Shown in pieces: positions 8,535-16,709 of a stretch of DNA of 64,000 nucleotides. Every line of letters begins with the position of its first letter. Within the stretch, counting starts at the first letter, position 1. The position numbers were made by a program, and so were the translations under genes. Origin of the DNA: Catenulispora pinisilvae (GTDB lineage: Bacteria; Actinomycetota; Actinomycetes; Streptomycetales; Catenulisporaceae); assembly GCF_015356865.1 (NCBI RefSeq), contig NZ_JAAFZA010000007.1, forward strand, positions 38,613-102,612, given 5' to 3'. The notes below the pieces were generated by a model. It was not told where the DNA came from and searched no databases. It was given only the letters and a program-made list of their open reading frames with translations.

Positions 8535-10002
8535 GGGCGTCCGCCCAGAAGGACCCGTAGCGTTCGTCGGCCCCGACGCCGACCAGCGAACCGAAATACG
8601 GGCGCTTGCCCATCGCCTCGGCCAGCATGCCGAGTCCGTCGAGGAAGACCTCGTACACCTGGTCCGGGGAGGCCAGCGCGGTGCGGTACACCGGCGGAAG
8701 CTCCTCATGGTAAAGCGCGAAGTCCTCGTGCAGGAGCTCCATGCCGAAGCGCTCCGGATGCTGGAACATCGCGCTGCCGGGGTACGGCACGAGCCCGAAC
8801 AGGTACGAGGCCTGGAGCAGATCGCGATCGATGAGATCGCAGATCCATTCGATGGACCCGCGCATCTGGTCCGGGGTCTGGTCGGGGAAGCCGTTGACGG
8901 CGAACGCGCAGGCGGCCAGTCCCGCGTCCCGCACCCGCAGTAGCGTCTCCTCGACGCTGCCCAGCTTCATGTGGTGTTTGTGCACGTTCTGGCTGTCCTG
9001 GGCGCCGGTCTCCAGCCCGATCTCCACCCACCGGCAGCCGCTGTCGTGCAGCTTGTTCAGGACCCGGTCGTCTCCCAGACAGTTGAGGCGGGTCTGGCAG
9101 TCGTAGGCGATACCGCCCTCGTCTTCCAAGGCTGTGAGCAGTTCGAGGGTCCGCTCCGGATGGAGCGTGAAGGTCTCGTCTCCCCAGTAGATGTTGTGGT
9201 GTTCTCCGTAGCGCTCGCGATAGGCCCGGATCTCATTTATCACCCGGTCGATGGAGAAGTATTCGGGTTTCTGGCCGATGGTCTGAATGGTGCAGAACGT
9301 GCATTTATACGGACATCCGAGGGCATAGACCTGACGCAGATAACGGATGTCCTGGCCGGCATCGGGCGGAAACAGGTCGACCTTCGGCGGTGGGATATCC
9401 GCTGCCGACAGGTCCGGATACCGCAAGCCGCTGCGCGCGATCCTGCCGTCCGGCAGCCGGTGCACGAGATTGCCGACGCCGTCCACGCCGCGTCCCTGCG
9501 CGAGGGCGTCGATCAGGGCCGGTAGCGCGGTCTCGCCGCGCTCCACGACCACGAAATCAACACCGGGGTGCCGGGCGACCCGGTCGGCGAGCGGGGTGGC
9601 CACCACTCCGCCGAAGATCACCTTGGCCTGCGGCCGGAGCTGCTTGACCGCGTCAGCTATCTGATAGGCGAAGTGGAGGTTGACCGTCATCGGGGAGAAG
9701 AGATAGGCGTCGGCGGGGTGGGCGCCGACCATGGCCCGGACCACCGCCTCGTCCAGTTCGCCGCCGCTGTCGAGGGCACCCGGGGCGGTGTAGAGATCGA
9801 CGACGTCCAGATCGGTGTGGCCGTGCCAGACCAGCACCCCTGCCAGCCAGTGCATCCAGTGCGGCAACTCCCACATGGCGTGCCGCATGTGCCGCAGGCC
9901 GGGGTGCGTCGAGTGGTACTGGATGTCGAAGTTCCGCCAGAACTGCCGGCGCTGCGGCACCGGCACGGTCGACATCGGCGTGTGGACGAAGGCGATACGC
10001 AT
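8527..10002 (-). CDS. B12-binding radical SAM protein 2
   Basis: This 491-aa protein shows the standard architecture of class B radical SAM enzymes. The N-terminal cobalamin-binding half includes KVIFGGVVATPLADRVARH and FVVVERGETALPALI. The core has CPYKCTFC, with Cys230, Cys234 and Cys237. WVEIGLETGAQDS and YWGDETFTLHPER are typical core strands. An upstream in-frame start (10026) exists, but ATG 10002 follows a well-spaced GAGGAG and gives the usual MRIAFVHTP opening, so it is preferred. It is the first gene of the leftward operon and faces the divergent intergenic region. It shares little obvious sequence with radical SAM protein 1 beyond the family motifs, so two distinct reactions are likely. 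Confidence 0.88.
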   Translation of the reverse strand: MRIAFVHTPMSTVPVPQRRQFWRNFDIQYHSTHPGLRHMRHAMWELPHWMHWLAGVLVWHGHTDLDVVDLYTAPGALDSGGELDEAVVRAMVGAHPADAYLFSPMTVNLHFAYQIADAVKQLRPQAKVIFGGVVATPLADRVARHPGVDFVVVERGETALPALIDALAQGRGVDGVGNLVHRLPDGRIARSGLRYPDLSAADIPPPKVDLFPPDAGQDIRYLRQVYALGCPYKCTFCTIQTIGQKPEYFSIDRVINEIRAYRERYGEHHNIYWGDETFTLHPERTLELLTALEDEGGIAYDCQTRLNCLGDDRVLNKLHDSGCRWVEIGLETGAQDSQNVHKHHMKLGSVEETLLRVRDAGLAACAFAVNGFPDQTPDQMRGSIEWICDLIDRDLLQASYLFGLVPYPGSAMFQHPERFGMELLHEDFALYHEELPPVYRTALASPDQVYEVFLDGLGMLAEAMGKRPYFGSLVGVGADERYGSFWADAHV

Positions 10003-10371
10003 TCTGGCTCCTCGGGCGTCCCGCATCAGGTGTTCGACGCGTCAGGCCGCGCTGCGGGACCCCGGCGCGGGCGGATGTGGGCCGGCACCGGTGCTCCCGG
10101 CCGCCGACGTTTCCCAGAGCACGTGTTCGGTAGGGGTCGGGTGAGTAGGTGGTTGACATCGGGCGGATGCAGGACCGCCTGCCCGACCGGCTCCGGCTCG
10201 GTCCGGATCGCGCCGCCGCGGCTTGCGGGCGGCCCGCGTCGGCCCGTAAGGGCCCTGACGGCAGCGAGCGTCGAACATATCGAGTATCAGTCCACGAATA
10301 AACTTCGCGCAAGGCCTTGACGGATCCGAACCCCTCGGTTTGAATCCTCACCATTGGCTACGGGGAGGACT
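10003..10371. promoter_or_regulatory. Divergent intergenic region between the two NRPS operons
   Basis: This 369-bp stretch has no convincing gene. It separates the leftward radical SAM/NRPS operon from the rightward MFS/NRPS operon and must hold promoters for both. It contains a perfect GGCCC-GTAA-GGGCC hairpin around 10244-10257 and a relatively AT-rich patch at 10275-10305. I could not assign a leftward promoter with confidence. Confidence 0.6.
10317..10345 (+). promoter_or_regulatory. Candidate promoter for the rightward NRPS operon
   Basis: TTGACG (10317-10322) is followed after 17 bp by TTGAAT (10340-10345), about 26 bp before the MFS start codon. The -35 element is good; the -10 is only partly consensus. 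Assigned by eye. Confidence 0.35.
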
Positions 10372-11814
10372 ATGTCCATCGGTGTCACGATGTCAAACCC
10401 GGTGTCGCTTTGGCGCAATCGCAACTTCATGCTCTTCCTGACCGCGCAGACCCTTTCCTCGGTCGGCGACTCCTTCTCCTATGTGGCGATACCGCTGTTG
10501 GTCCTGCACACCACCGGTTCGATCGTGCAGATGGGTCTGGTCACCGGTGTGACCGGGGTGGCCTCCATCGGCACCGGCCTGGTCGCCGGGGTCATCGCCG
10601 ACCGGGTCAACCGCCAGGCCCTGCTGATGGTGTGCGACATCGCGCGGTTCCTGCTCTACGGCCTGATCCCGGTGGTGTGGCTGTTCTCCCCGCAGCTGTG
10701 GTTCATCTACGTGGTGGTTCCGCTCGGCGCGGTCTTCGGCATGCTGTTCCGGGTCGGCTACGTGACCGTGGTGCCCAAGCTGGTCTCCTCGGACCAGATC
10801 ACCGAGGCGAACGGCCGGCTCTACAGCTCCTACGCGGTCGCCGCCGTGGGCGGCCCGACCGCCGCCGGCTTCATCTCGGGGATCTTCAATCCGTCCGTCG
10901 CGATCGCCGTGGACTCGGTCAGCTTCGCGGTCTCCGCGATCGGCCTGCTGCTGTTGCGCCGACGGACGGACGCGGCCGAGCGGGCCGCACAGAGCGAGAC
11001 GGCACAGACTGAGACGGCGCAGAGCGAGACCGCACAGACTGAGACGGCGCAGAGCGAGACCGCACAGACCGACAGTGGATCCAAATCCGAGGAGAAGCGT
11101 CCCGCGCGCCAGGGGATCCGGACGGACTTCCTCATCGGCGCCAAGTTCCTGTGGGCGAACGAGATCCTGCGACCGCTGACGATCCGGCTGTCGATCCTGA
11201 CCTTCCTCACCTACGGCGTGACCGACCTGATCGTGTTCCACATCAAACACGACCTCAAGCACTCGGACACCTTCGCCGGCTACGTGCTGTCCGCCGGGAC
11301 CGTGGGCACGTTCATCGCCTCGTCCCTGGTGGCCCGGCTCCGCAAACGGTTCGGGTTCGGCAAGTGCTGGACCGTGGCCTTCGTGCTGTGCGGGGCGGCC
11401 GTGGCCGGGATCGGCCTGACCGGCGTCATCCCGGTGGTCGCGCTACTGGCGATGGTCATGCTGGCCTGCACCGGCGTCGCGGGCATCTGTTCCATGTCGT
11501 TCCGCCAGGAGGTCACGCCCAGCGATCTGCTCGGCCGGGTGACCGCCGCGTTCTGGACCATCCACTCGGCCCTGGGCCCGATCGGGGCGGCCGTGCTGAC
11601 CGCCGCCGCCAGCGGATACGGGGTCCGCTCCGTCGGCCTGGTCGCCGGGATCGTCATCTCGCTCACCGCCGTCACCGCCGTGGCCACGCCGATGTGGCGC
11701 GGCGTGAAACCCCAGCCGGACGAGGCGGATCCCACCGAGCAGGAGCACACCGAGCAGACCCCGGCCGAGGCGCACGCCGACAGCGAAGCGGCGGTCAACC
11801 AGGAGGTGAACTGA
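10372..11814 (+). CDS. MFS exporter, probably for the NRPS product
   Basis: This 480-aa major facilitator protein has about 12 hydrophobic segments. The opening SLWRNRNFMLFLTAQTLSSVG is typical of the DHA3/macrolide-efflux-like family, with GLVAGVIADRVNRQ as the loop between helices 2 and 3. The central cytoplasmic loop (about residues 205-235) is a run of TAQSE/TAQTE repeats encoded by a 30-bp tandem repeat. ATG 10372 is chosen because GGGGAGGAC sits just upstream; an earlier TTG at 10354 has no better signal. It is the first gene of the rightward operon and its stop lies 2 bp before the A-PCP start codon. Export of, or self-resistance to, the peptide is inferred from position. Confidence 0.88.
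   Translation: MSIGVTMSNPVSLWRNRNFMLFLTAQTLSSVGDSFSYVAIPLLVLHTTGSIVQMGLVTGVTGVASIGTGLVAGVIADRVNRQALLMVCDIARFLLYGLIPVVWLFSPQLWFIYVVVPLGAVFGMLFRVGYVTVVPKLVSSDQITEANGRLYSSYAVAAVGGPTAAGFISGIFNPSVAIAVDSVSFAVSAIGLLLLRRRTDAAERAAQSETAQTETAQSETAQTETAQSETAQTDSGSKSEEKRPARQGIRTDFLIGAKFLWANEILRPLTIRLSILTFLTYGVTDLIVFHIKHDLKHSDTFAGYVLSAGTVGTFIASSLVARLRKRFGFGKCWTVAFVLCGAAVAGIGLTGVIPVVALLAMVMLACTGVAGICSMSFRQEVTPSDLLGRVTAAFWTIHSALGPIGAAVLTAAASGYGVRSVGLVAGIVISLTAVTAVATPMWRGVKPQPDEADPTEQEHTEQTPAEAHADSEAAVNQEVN
10987..11070 (+). repeat. 30-bp tandem repeat inside the MFS central loop
   Basis: The unit GCACAGACTGAGACGGCGCA plus AGCGAGACC is repeated nearly three times, encoding alternating AQSET and AQTET. All differences stay in frame. 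It is a candidate for length variation by slippage. Confidence 0.8.
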
Positions 11815-11816
11815 CG

Positions 11817-13775
11817 GTGCGTGCACAAAGCGCGGGCGCCGAAGTCGGACCCGCCGCCGAACGATCCGTCCTGGACCTGATCGAAGCCACCGCCGCCCGG
11901 ACCCCTTCGGCCCCCGCCGTCGTCAGTGGCCAGACCCGACTCACCTACGGCGAACTCGACAAGGCCGCCGACCGCCTGGCGCACCGCCTCCTGGCGGCCG
12001 GCGTCGAAGCCCAGACGTGTGTCGGCATCCTGATGGAGCGCTCGGCCGCGGCCGTCGTCGCCGTCTTGGCGGTGTGGAAAGCCGGCGCCGCCCACGTTCC
12101 CCTGGACGTCGACAGCCCGGACCGCCGCCGCCGGCAGATCCTCGCGGACGCCGGAGTGCGCATGGTCCTCACCGATGCCGCGCTCAGCTCCGAACTCGCC
12201 GGCGCATCGGTCGCTGCGGCGTCGGTCGAAACAGCGGTCGAAACAGCGTCGGTCGAAACGCTCGTCGTCGACCTCGCCGCGCTCACCGCCGACGACCGAC
12301 CGCCGCTCTCCCGGCCGGACCGCTCGATCGGCCCGGCCAGCCTGGCCTACGTGATCTACACCTCCGGCTCCTCCGGCCGCCCCAAAGGTGTCATGGCCAC
12401 CCACGGCGGCCTGCTCGGCAACCACCTCGCGTGGGAGACCGCCTTCGGGCTGCGCGGAAACATCCGGGCGCACGCCCAGATGGCGAACTTCGCCTTCGAC
12501 GGGTTCCTCGGCGAACTGGTGCGCGGCCTGTGTTCCGGCGCGGCGCTCGTCGTGTTCCCCCGTGAGCTTGTGCTCCAGCCCGCACAGCTGCTGGAGTCGC
12601 TGCGGGCCGAGGGGATCGACGTCGCCGACTTCGTCCCGCCGGTGCTGCGGGCGCTGGCCGAGCACGCCGAGAAGGCCGGGGAGTCGCTGGCCTTCCTCAA
12701 GACGGTGATCGTGGGCTCGGACGCCTACCCGGCCGCCGACCTGGCCCGGGTCGCCAGGCTTGCCGGGCCCGGCACCAAGGTCGTGAACTGCTACGGACTG
12801 ACCGAGGGCACGATCGACAGCACCTACTTCGTCGTCTCGCCCGAGCAGGACTACGGCGACGCGGTGATGATCGGGCTCCCGCTGCCGGGGACCGAGGCCC
12901 ACATCCTTGACGAGGACCTGCGACCGGTGCCGCCCGGAGCCATCGGCACCCTGTACATCGCCGGATCGACGTTGACCCGCGGCTATCTGGGCGATCCGGG
13001 CAAGACCGCGGGAGCCTTCATTCCCCATCCGTTCAGCGGGCGATCCGGCGAGCGGATGTACCGGACCGGCGACCAGGCACGCTACCGGCAGACGTCGCAG
13101 GGTCCGCAGATCGAGTTCATCGGCCGCCGCGACCGCCAGGTGCAGCTGCGCGGGTACCGGGTCGAGCTCGGCGAGGTGGAGGCGGCGCTGCGCGGTGCGC
13201 CCGGCGTGCGGGCCGTCGCAGTGGTCTGTGACGATGACGACCCGGCCCGCCTGCGGCTGGCCGCATACCTCCTCGCCGAACCCGGCTCCGAGACGACGGA
13301 CTGGATCGCGCTCGCGCGGGAAAGCCTTCCGCGCTACATGGTTCCGGCCCGGATCGTCCTGGTGTCGGCTCTCCCGATGACCGTGAACGGCAAGGTCGAC
13401 TACGCGGCCTTGAAGAACGGCGCCGGGACCGAGGTCGCCCCGGCGGCCGCCCGACCCACACCGGTGGCCGCGAGCACCCGCACCGAGGAGCGCGTGGTCG
13501 AGCTGTTCCGTGACGTGCTGCTGCATCCGGGGCTCGGGGTGGCCGACGACTTCTTCGAAAGCGGCGGCGATTCCCTGGGCGCGATGCAGATCATCGCTCA
13601 GATCCGCCGGGAGTGGGGCGTGCAGTCCTCGGTCCGGGACTTCTTCAAGTCCCCGACCGCGAAGCAGGTGGCCGCCGAGGTCGATCGACAACTCAGCCAG
13701 GGGAACGTACGACCCGCGTCCTTCGATCTGATCACCCCGGCGTTCCGGGAGACCGTCGAATATGCCGAGGAGTGA
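11817..13775 (+). CDS. NRPS loading-type module A-PCP
   Basis: This 652-aa protein has an adenylation domain (A2 VWKAGAAHVPLD, A3 YVIYTSGSSGRPKG near residue 180, A5 VNCYGLTEGTID, A7 MYRTGDQAR, A8 LRGYRVELGEVE, A10 MTVNGKVDY). It is followed by a carrier domain at the C terminus with phosphopantetheine Ser in DDFFESGGDSLGAMQ near residue 582. There is no condensation domain, so it is a candidate initiation module. GTG 11817 is preceded at proper distance by AGGAGGT inside the end of the MFS gene, so this start is well supported. A5 has YGLTE instead of the usual YGPTE. The GGDSL form of the carrier motif is more typical of PCPs that donate to a downstream C domain, agreeing with initiation. 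Substrate not assigned. Confidence 0.92.
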   Translation: MRAQSAGAEVGPAAERSVLDLIEATAARTPSAPAVVSGQTRLTYGELDKAADRLAHRLLAAGVEAQTCVGILMERSAAAVVAVLAVWKAGAAHVPLDVDSPDRRRRQILADAGVRMVLTDAALSSELAGASVAAASVETAVETASVETLVVDLAALTADDRPPLSRPDRSIGPASLAYVIYTSGSSGRPKGVMATHGGLLGNHLAWETAFGLRGNIRAHAQMANFAFDGFLGELVRGLCSGAALVVFPRELVLQPAQLLESLRAEGIDVADFVPPVLRALAEHAEKAGESLAFLKTVIVGSDAYPAADLARVARLAGPGTKVVNCYGLTEGTIDSTYFVVSPEQDYGDAVMIGLPLPGTEAHILDEDLRPVPPGAIGTLYIAGSTLTRGYLGDPGKTAGAFIPHPFSGRSGERMYRTGDQARYRQTSQGPQIEFIGRRDRQVQLRGYRVELGEVEAALRGAPGVRAVAVVCDDDDPARLRLAAYLLAEPGSETTDWIALARESLPRYMVPARIVLVSALPMTVNGKVDYAALKNGAGTEVAPAAARPTPVAASTRTEERVVELFRDVLLHPGLGVADDFFESGGDSLGAMQIIAQIRREWGVQSSVRDFFKSPTAKQVAAEVDRQLSQGNVRPASFDLITPAFRETVEYAEE

Positions 13776-13778
13776 GAA

Positions 13779-14045
13779 GTGAACCTCTACTACCGGGGCT
13801 ACCTGCTCGGCGACGTACGTCGGTTCCCCCACTGGTCCGAACCCTCCGATGCCGCCGGGGCCGAAGACGCCGCTCTGGCCGACGAAACGATCGTCTACCT
13901 GCGCGATGACTTCAGTGTGGTGCGCAGCCCGGTCGGGGCGGACCAGGGCGTGCTGTGGGACGCGATGACACCGCAGTGGCGTGAGTTCTGTGACACGGTG
14001 CTGCGCTTCCGGCCACCCCGGGAATCCGCCGATGGACCGGCCTGA
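13779..14045 (+). CDS. Small protein of unknown function, 88 aa
   Basis: I do not recognise this protein. GTG 13779 follows AGGAG with good spacing and lies 3 bp after the A-PCP stop; the ORF runs in the operon direction and keeps the operon's codon bias. It has no signal peptide or membrane segment. The sequence is acidic and aromatic (YLRDDFSVVRSP, TPQWREFCDTVL) and looks like a compact soluble domain. It sits between an A-PCP module and the SyrP-like hydroxylase, so it may be an accessory or docking protein for carrier-bound hydroxylation; that is only a guess from position. Confidence 0.7.
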   Translation: MNLYYRGYLLGDVRRFPHWSEPSDAAGAEDAALADETIVYLRDDFSVVRSPVGADQGVLWDAMTPQWREFCDTVLRFRPPRESADGPA

Positions 14046-14073
14046 CCTTGGCGAACAGGAACGGGGGCAAGCG

Positions 14074-15006
14074 GTGGGACTTCCTTACATAGTCCAAGGC
14101 GGCGGCGAGAACCTGGCCGACCGGCTGGCCGAGGACCGGGCCGCGATCCGCGACCGGCTGCGCACCGACGGCGCGGTGCTGTTACGGGGATTCGACGTCG
14201 GCGGGACGGACGGGTTCGCCGAAGCCGTCCGAGCACTGTCCGGCGAGCTGCTGCCCTACGAGGAGCGTTCCTCGCCGCGCGAGACCATCAAGGGCCGGGT
14301 CTACTCCTCGACCGAATACCCGCCGCACGAAGAGATCTTCTTCCACAACGAGAACTCCTACCAGCAGTCCTGGCCGATGACGCTGTACTTCCACTGTGTC
14401 CAGCCGCCCGCTGCCCACGGGGCGACGCCCCTCGTGGACACCCGGCGGGTGCTGGCCGCCATCGACCCGGCGGTGGTCCAGGAGTTCAGCCGCCGGCGCT
14501 GGATGGTGGTGCGCAACTTCCACCCCGATTTCGGACTGCCCTGGCAGCAGGTCTTCGGGGTCGCCGACCGCGCGGAAGTCCTCAAACTGTGCGGCGACCG
14601 CGACATCGATGCCGAGTGGCGCTCGCCGGACCAGCTGCGCACCACCTCGATCCGCGACGCCGTACACGTCCACCCCGACACCGGGGAACCGGTCTGGTTC
14701 AACCACATCGCGGTCTTCCACATGTCCACGCTTTCCGCCGATCTCCGCGACGGGCTGCGAGAGTTGTTCCCCGAGCCGGACCTGCCCGCCAACAGCTACT
14801 ACGGCGACGGCGGCGTGATCCCCGACGATGTCCTGGCCCACGTGCGGGACTGCTACCGGTCCGCCGCCACCCGGTTCGACTACCGGCGGGACGACGTGCT
14901 CGTCATCGACAACATGCTGACCGCGCACGGCCGCGAACCCTTCTCCCCGCCCCGGCGGGTCGCGGTCGCGATGGCGGAGCCGACGGATGCCGGGGCGCGG
15001 CCGTGA
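14074..15006 (+). CDS. SyrP-like TauD-family Fe(II)/2-oxoglutarate hydroxylase
   Basis: This protein of about 310 aa belongs to the TauD/TfdA superfamily. The metal triad is visible as HNENSY (His91, Glu93 in this numbering; the HxE variant typical of SyrP-like enzymes) and the distal His in AHGREPF near residue 285, followed by the Arg that binds 2-oxoglutarate (RRVAVAM). SyrP-type enzymes beta-hydroxylate carrier-bound Asp or related residues in NRPS pathways. GTG 14074 is preferred because of an upstream AGGAACGGGGG; ATG 14032, overlapping the preceding gene by 14 bp, is an alternative. The stop overlaps the GTG of the next NRPS gene (GTGA at 15003-15006). With the CmlA-like protein it gives the cluster two mechanistically unrelated hydroxylases. 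Confidence 0.85.
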   Translation: MGLPYIVQGGGENLADRLAEDRAAIRDRLRTDGAVLLRGFDVGGTDGFAEAVRALSGELLPYEERSSPRETIKGRVYSSTEYPPHEEIFFHNENSYQQSWPMTLYFHCVQPPAAHGATPLVDTRRVLAAIDPAVVQEFSRRRWMVVRNFHPDFGLPWQQVFGVADRAEVLKLCGDRDIDAEWRSPDQLRTTSIRDAVHVHPDTGEPVWFNHIAVFHMSTLSADLRDGLRELFPEPDLPANSYYGDGGVIPDDVLAHVRDCYRSAATRFDYRRDDVLVIDNMLTAHGREPFSPPRRVAVAMAEPTDAGARP

Positions 15007-16709
15007 CCGGCGCCCGGTCCGCCGCGACGGTGAGCGCGGCCTCGTTCGCCCAGGCCCGGATCATGTTCCTGGACGAACTGGCCGCCGGTGCGGGCGGCTA
15101 TCACATCAGCAGGTCCTTCGACCTGGCCGGTGACCTCGATCTGGCGGCCCTGGACCGGGCGGTCCGGGAATGCGCGCGGCGGCACGAGAGCCTGCGTACG
15201 TGCTTCGCCGTCGTCGACGGGGAGCTCAAGCAGGTCCTCACCGCCCGGCTCCCGGCGGTGCCGATGGTGGACCTCTGCGACGTCCTGGCCGATGCCGACC
15301 CGGCCGCCGCCGAGCAGGTCATCGACGGCCTCGTCCGCCGAGAGGCCGCGACCCCGTTCAACCTCAAGCGGGCCCCGCTGCTGCGGGTGTCGGTGATCCG
15401 GACCGCGGCCCGGCAACACGTCCTGACCATCACCTTGCACCACATCATCGCGGACGCCCGGTCGTTGGCCGTCTTTCTGGGGGAGGTCGGCGAGCTCTAC
15501 CGGGCGTATCACGGCGGCGTCGAGCCCGGGCTGGCACCGCCACCGCTCCAGTACGCCGACTACGCGGCTTGGCAGCGGCGCCGGTTCGACGGCGGCGAGC
15601 TGGACCGGCATGCCGAGTACTGGCAAGGGCAGGTCGCGGGCCTGGTAGAACTACGGTTACGTCCCGACAGGCCCCTGCCGCGCAGACGGTCAGCGCGGGC
15701 CGAAGGCCATCGGGTCACCGTGGAGCCGCAGCTCGTGGACCGCCTGCGCCGGCTGGGCCGCGAGGAGAACGCCAGCCTTTACATGACCCTGCTGGCCGGA
15801 TTCAACGTCCTGCTTCACCGTGCCACCGGACGCGACGATATCGCCGTCGGCAGCACGGCTTCGGGCCGCGACCGGCCCGAACTCTCGGGCGTCATCGGGA
15901 TCTTCATCAACATGCTGCTGCTGCGGACCCCGGTGCGGGCAGAGGATTCGCTGCGTGCCGTTCTGCGCCGGGCCGCCACTGTCTGCCAGGACGGTTTCGA
16001 CCATCAGGAGTTCCCGTTCGAGCGGCTGGTCGCGCTGCGGGGCGGGGCGCGCGATCCCGAACGTCATCCGTTGTTCCAGACCGTCTTCCAGATGCTCGGC
16101 GGGCCCGAGTCGACTCTGGAGATGTCGGAACTGCGGACCCGGGTGCGTCCCCTCGACCGGCAGACCCCGGTCTTCGATCTCCTGTGCACGGCAGCAGTGG
16201 AGTCCGACGGCAGCCTGACCGTCGAATGGGGATACTCGACCGACGTGTTCCAGCCGGACACCGTCGCGCGGCTCGCGGACTGCTGGTTGCTGGTCCTGCG
16301 GCGATTGGTGGACGACCCGGACGGGCTCGTGGACGGATTCCCGTTGCCCACGCTGCCGGATCTCGCTGACGGGCCCGGTGTCGATGGCGAGGCCGAGACG
16401 GTCCAGACCGGGACCCATCCCACTACCGCACCCGATCCGGCCGCCGCACCCGATCCGGCTGTCGGGCCCACCGAGCAGAAGCTCGCGCAGCTGTGGGGCG
16501 AGCTGCTGCAACGGGAGGACATCGGGCGGCGGGACAACTTCTTCATCCTGGGCGGTCATTCGCTGCTGGCGCTCGCGGTGCTGTCCCGGATCGATGAGGA
16601 CTTCGGTGTGAAGCTGCCCCTGCACCGGTTCTTCGAGCACCGGACCCTGGCCGATCTGGCCGCCGACATCGATGCCGCCGGTGCGCCGCGGTCCCGGGTC
16701 GGTGCGTGA
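15003..16709 (+). CDS. NRPS protein C-PCP (module lacking an A domain)
   Basis: This 568-aa protein has a condensation domain (residues about 10-440) and a carrier domain (DNFFILGGHSLLALAV, Ser near 519). The C-domain active site reads HHIIADARS near residue 145, an HHxxxDA variant of the usual HHxxxDG; the general-base His is kept. There is no adenylation domain, so the PCP must be charged in trans, for example by the stand-alone A protein or the partial A protein at the left edge. A linker rich in Pro-Asp repeats (DPAAAPDPAVGP) joins the two domains. GTG 15003 overlaps the previous stop by 4 bp, and the stop overlaps the next GTG. Confidence 0.9.
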   Translation: MTGARSAATVSAASFAQARIMFLDELAAGAGGYHISRSFDLAGDLDLAALDRAVRECARRHESLRTCFAVVDGELKQVLTARLPAVPMVDLCDVLADADPAAAEQVIDGLVRREAATPFNLKRAPLLRVSVIRTAARQHVLTITLHHIIADARSLAVFLGEVGELYRAYHGGVEPGLAPPPLQYADYAAWQRRRFDGGELDRHAEYWQGQVAGLVELRLRPDRPLPRRRSARAEGHRVTVEPQLVDRLRRLGREENASLYMTLLAGFNVLLHRATGRDDIAVGSTASGRDRPELSGVIGIFINMLLLRTPVRAEDSLRAVLRRAATVCQDGFDHQEFPFERLVALRGGARDPERHPLFQTVFQMLGGPESTLEMSELRTRVRPLDRQTPVFDLLCTAAVESDGSLTVEWGYSTDVFQPDTVARLADCWLLVLRRLVDDPDGLVDGFPLPTLPDLADGPGVDGEAETVQTGTHPTTAPDPAAAPDPAVGPTEQKLAQLWGELLQREDIGRRDNFFILGGHSLLALAVLSRIDEDFGVKLPLHRFFEHRTLADLAADIDAAGAPRSRVGA

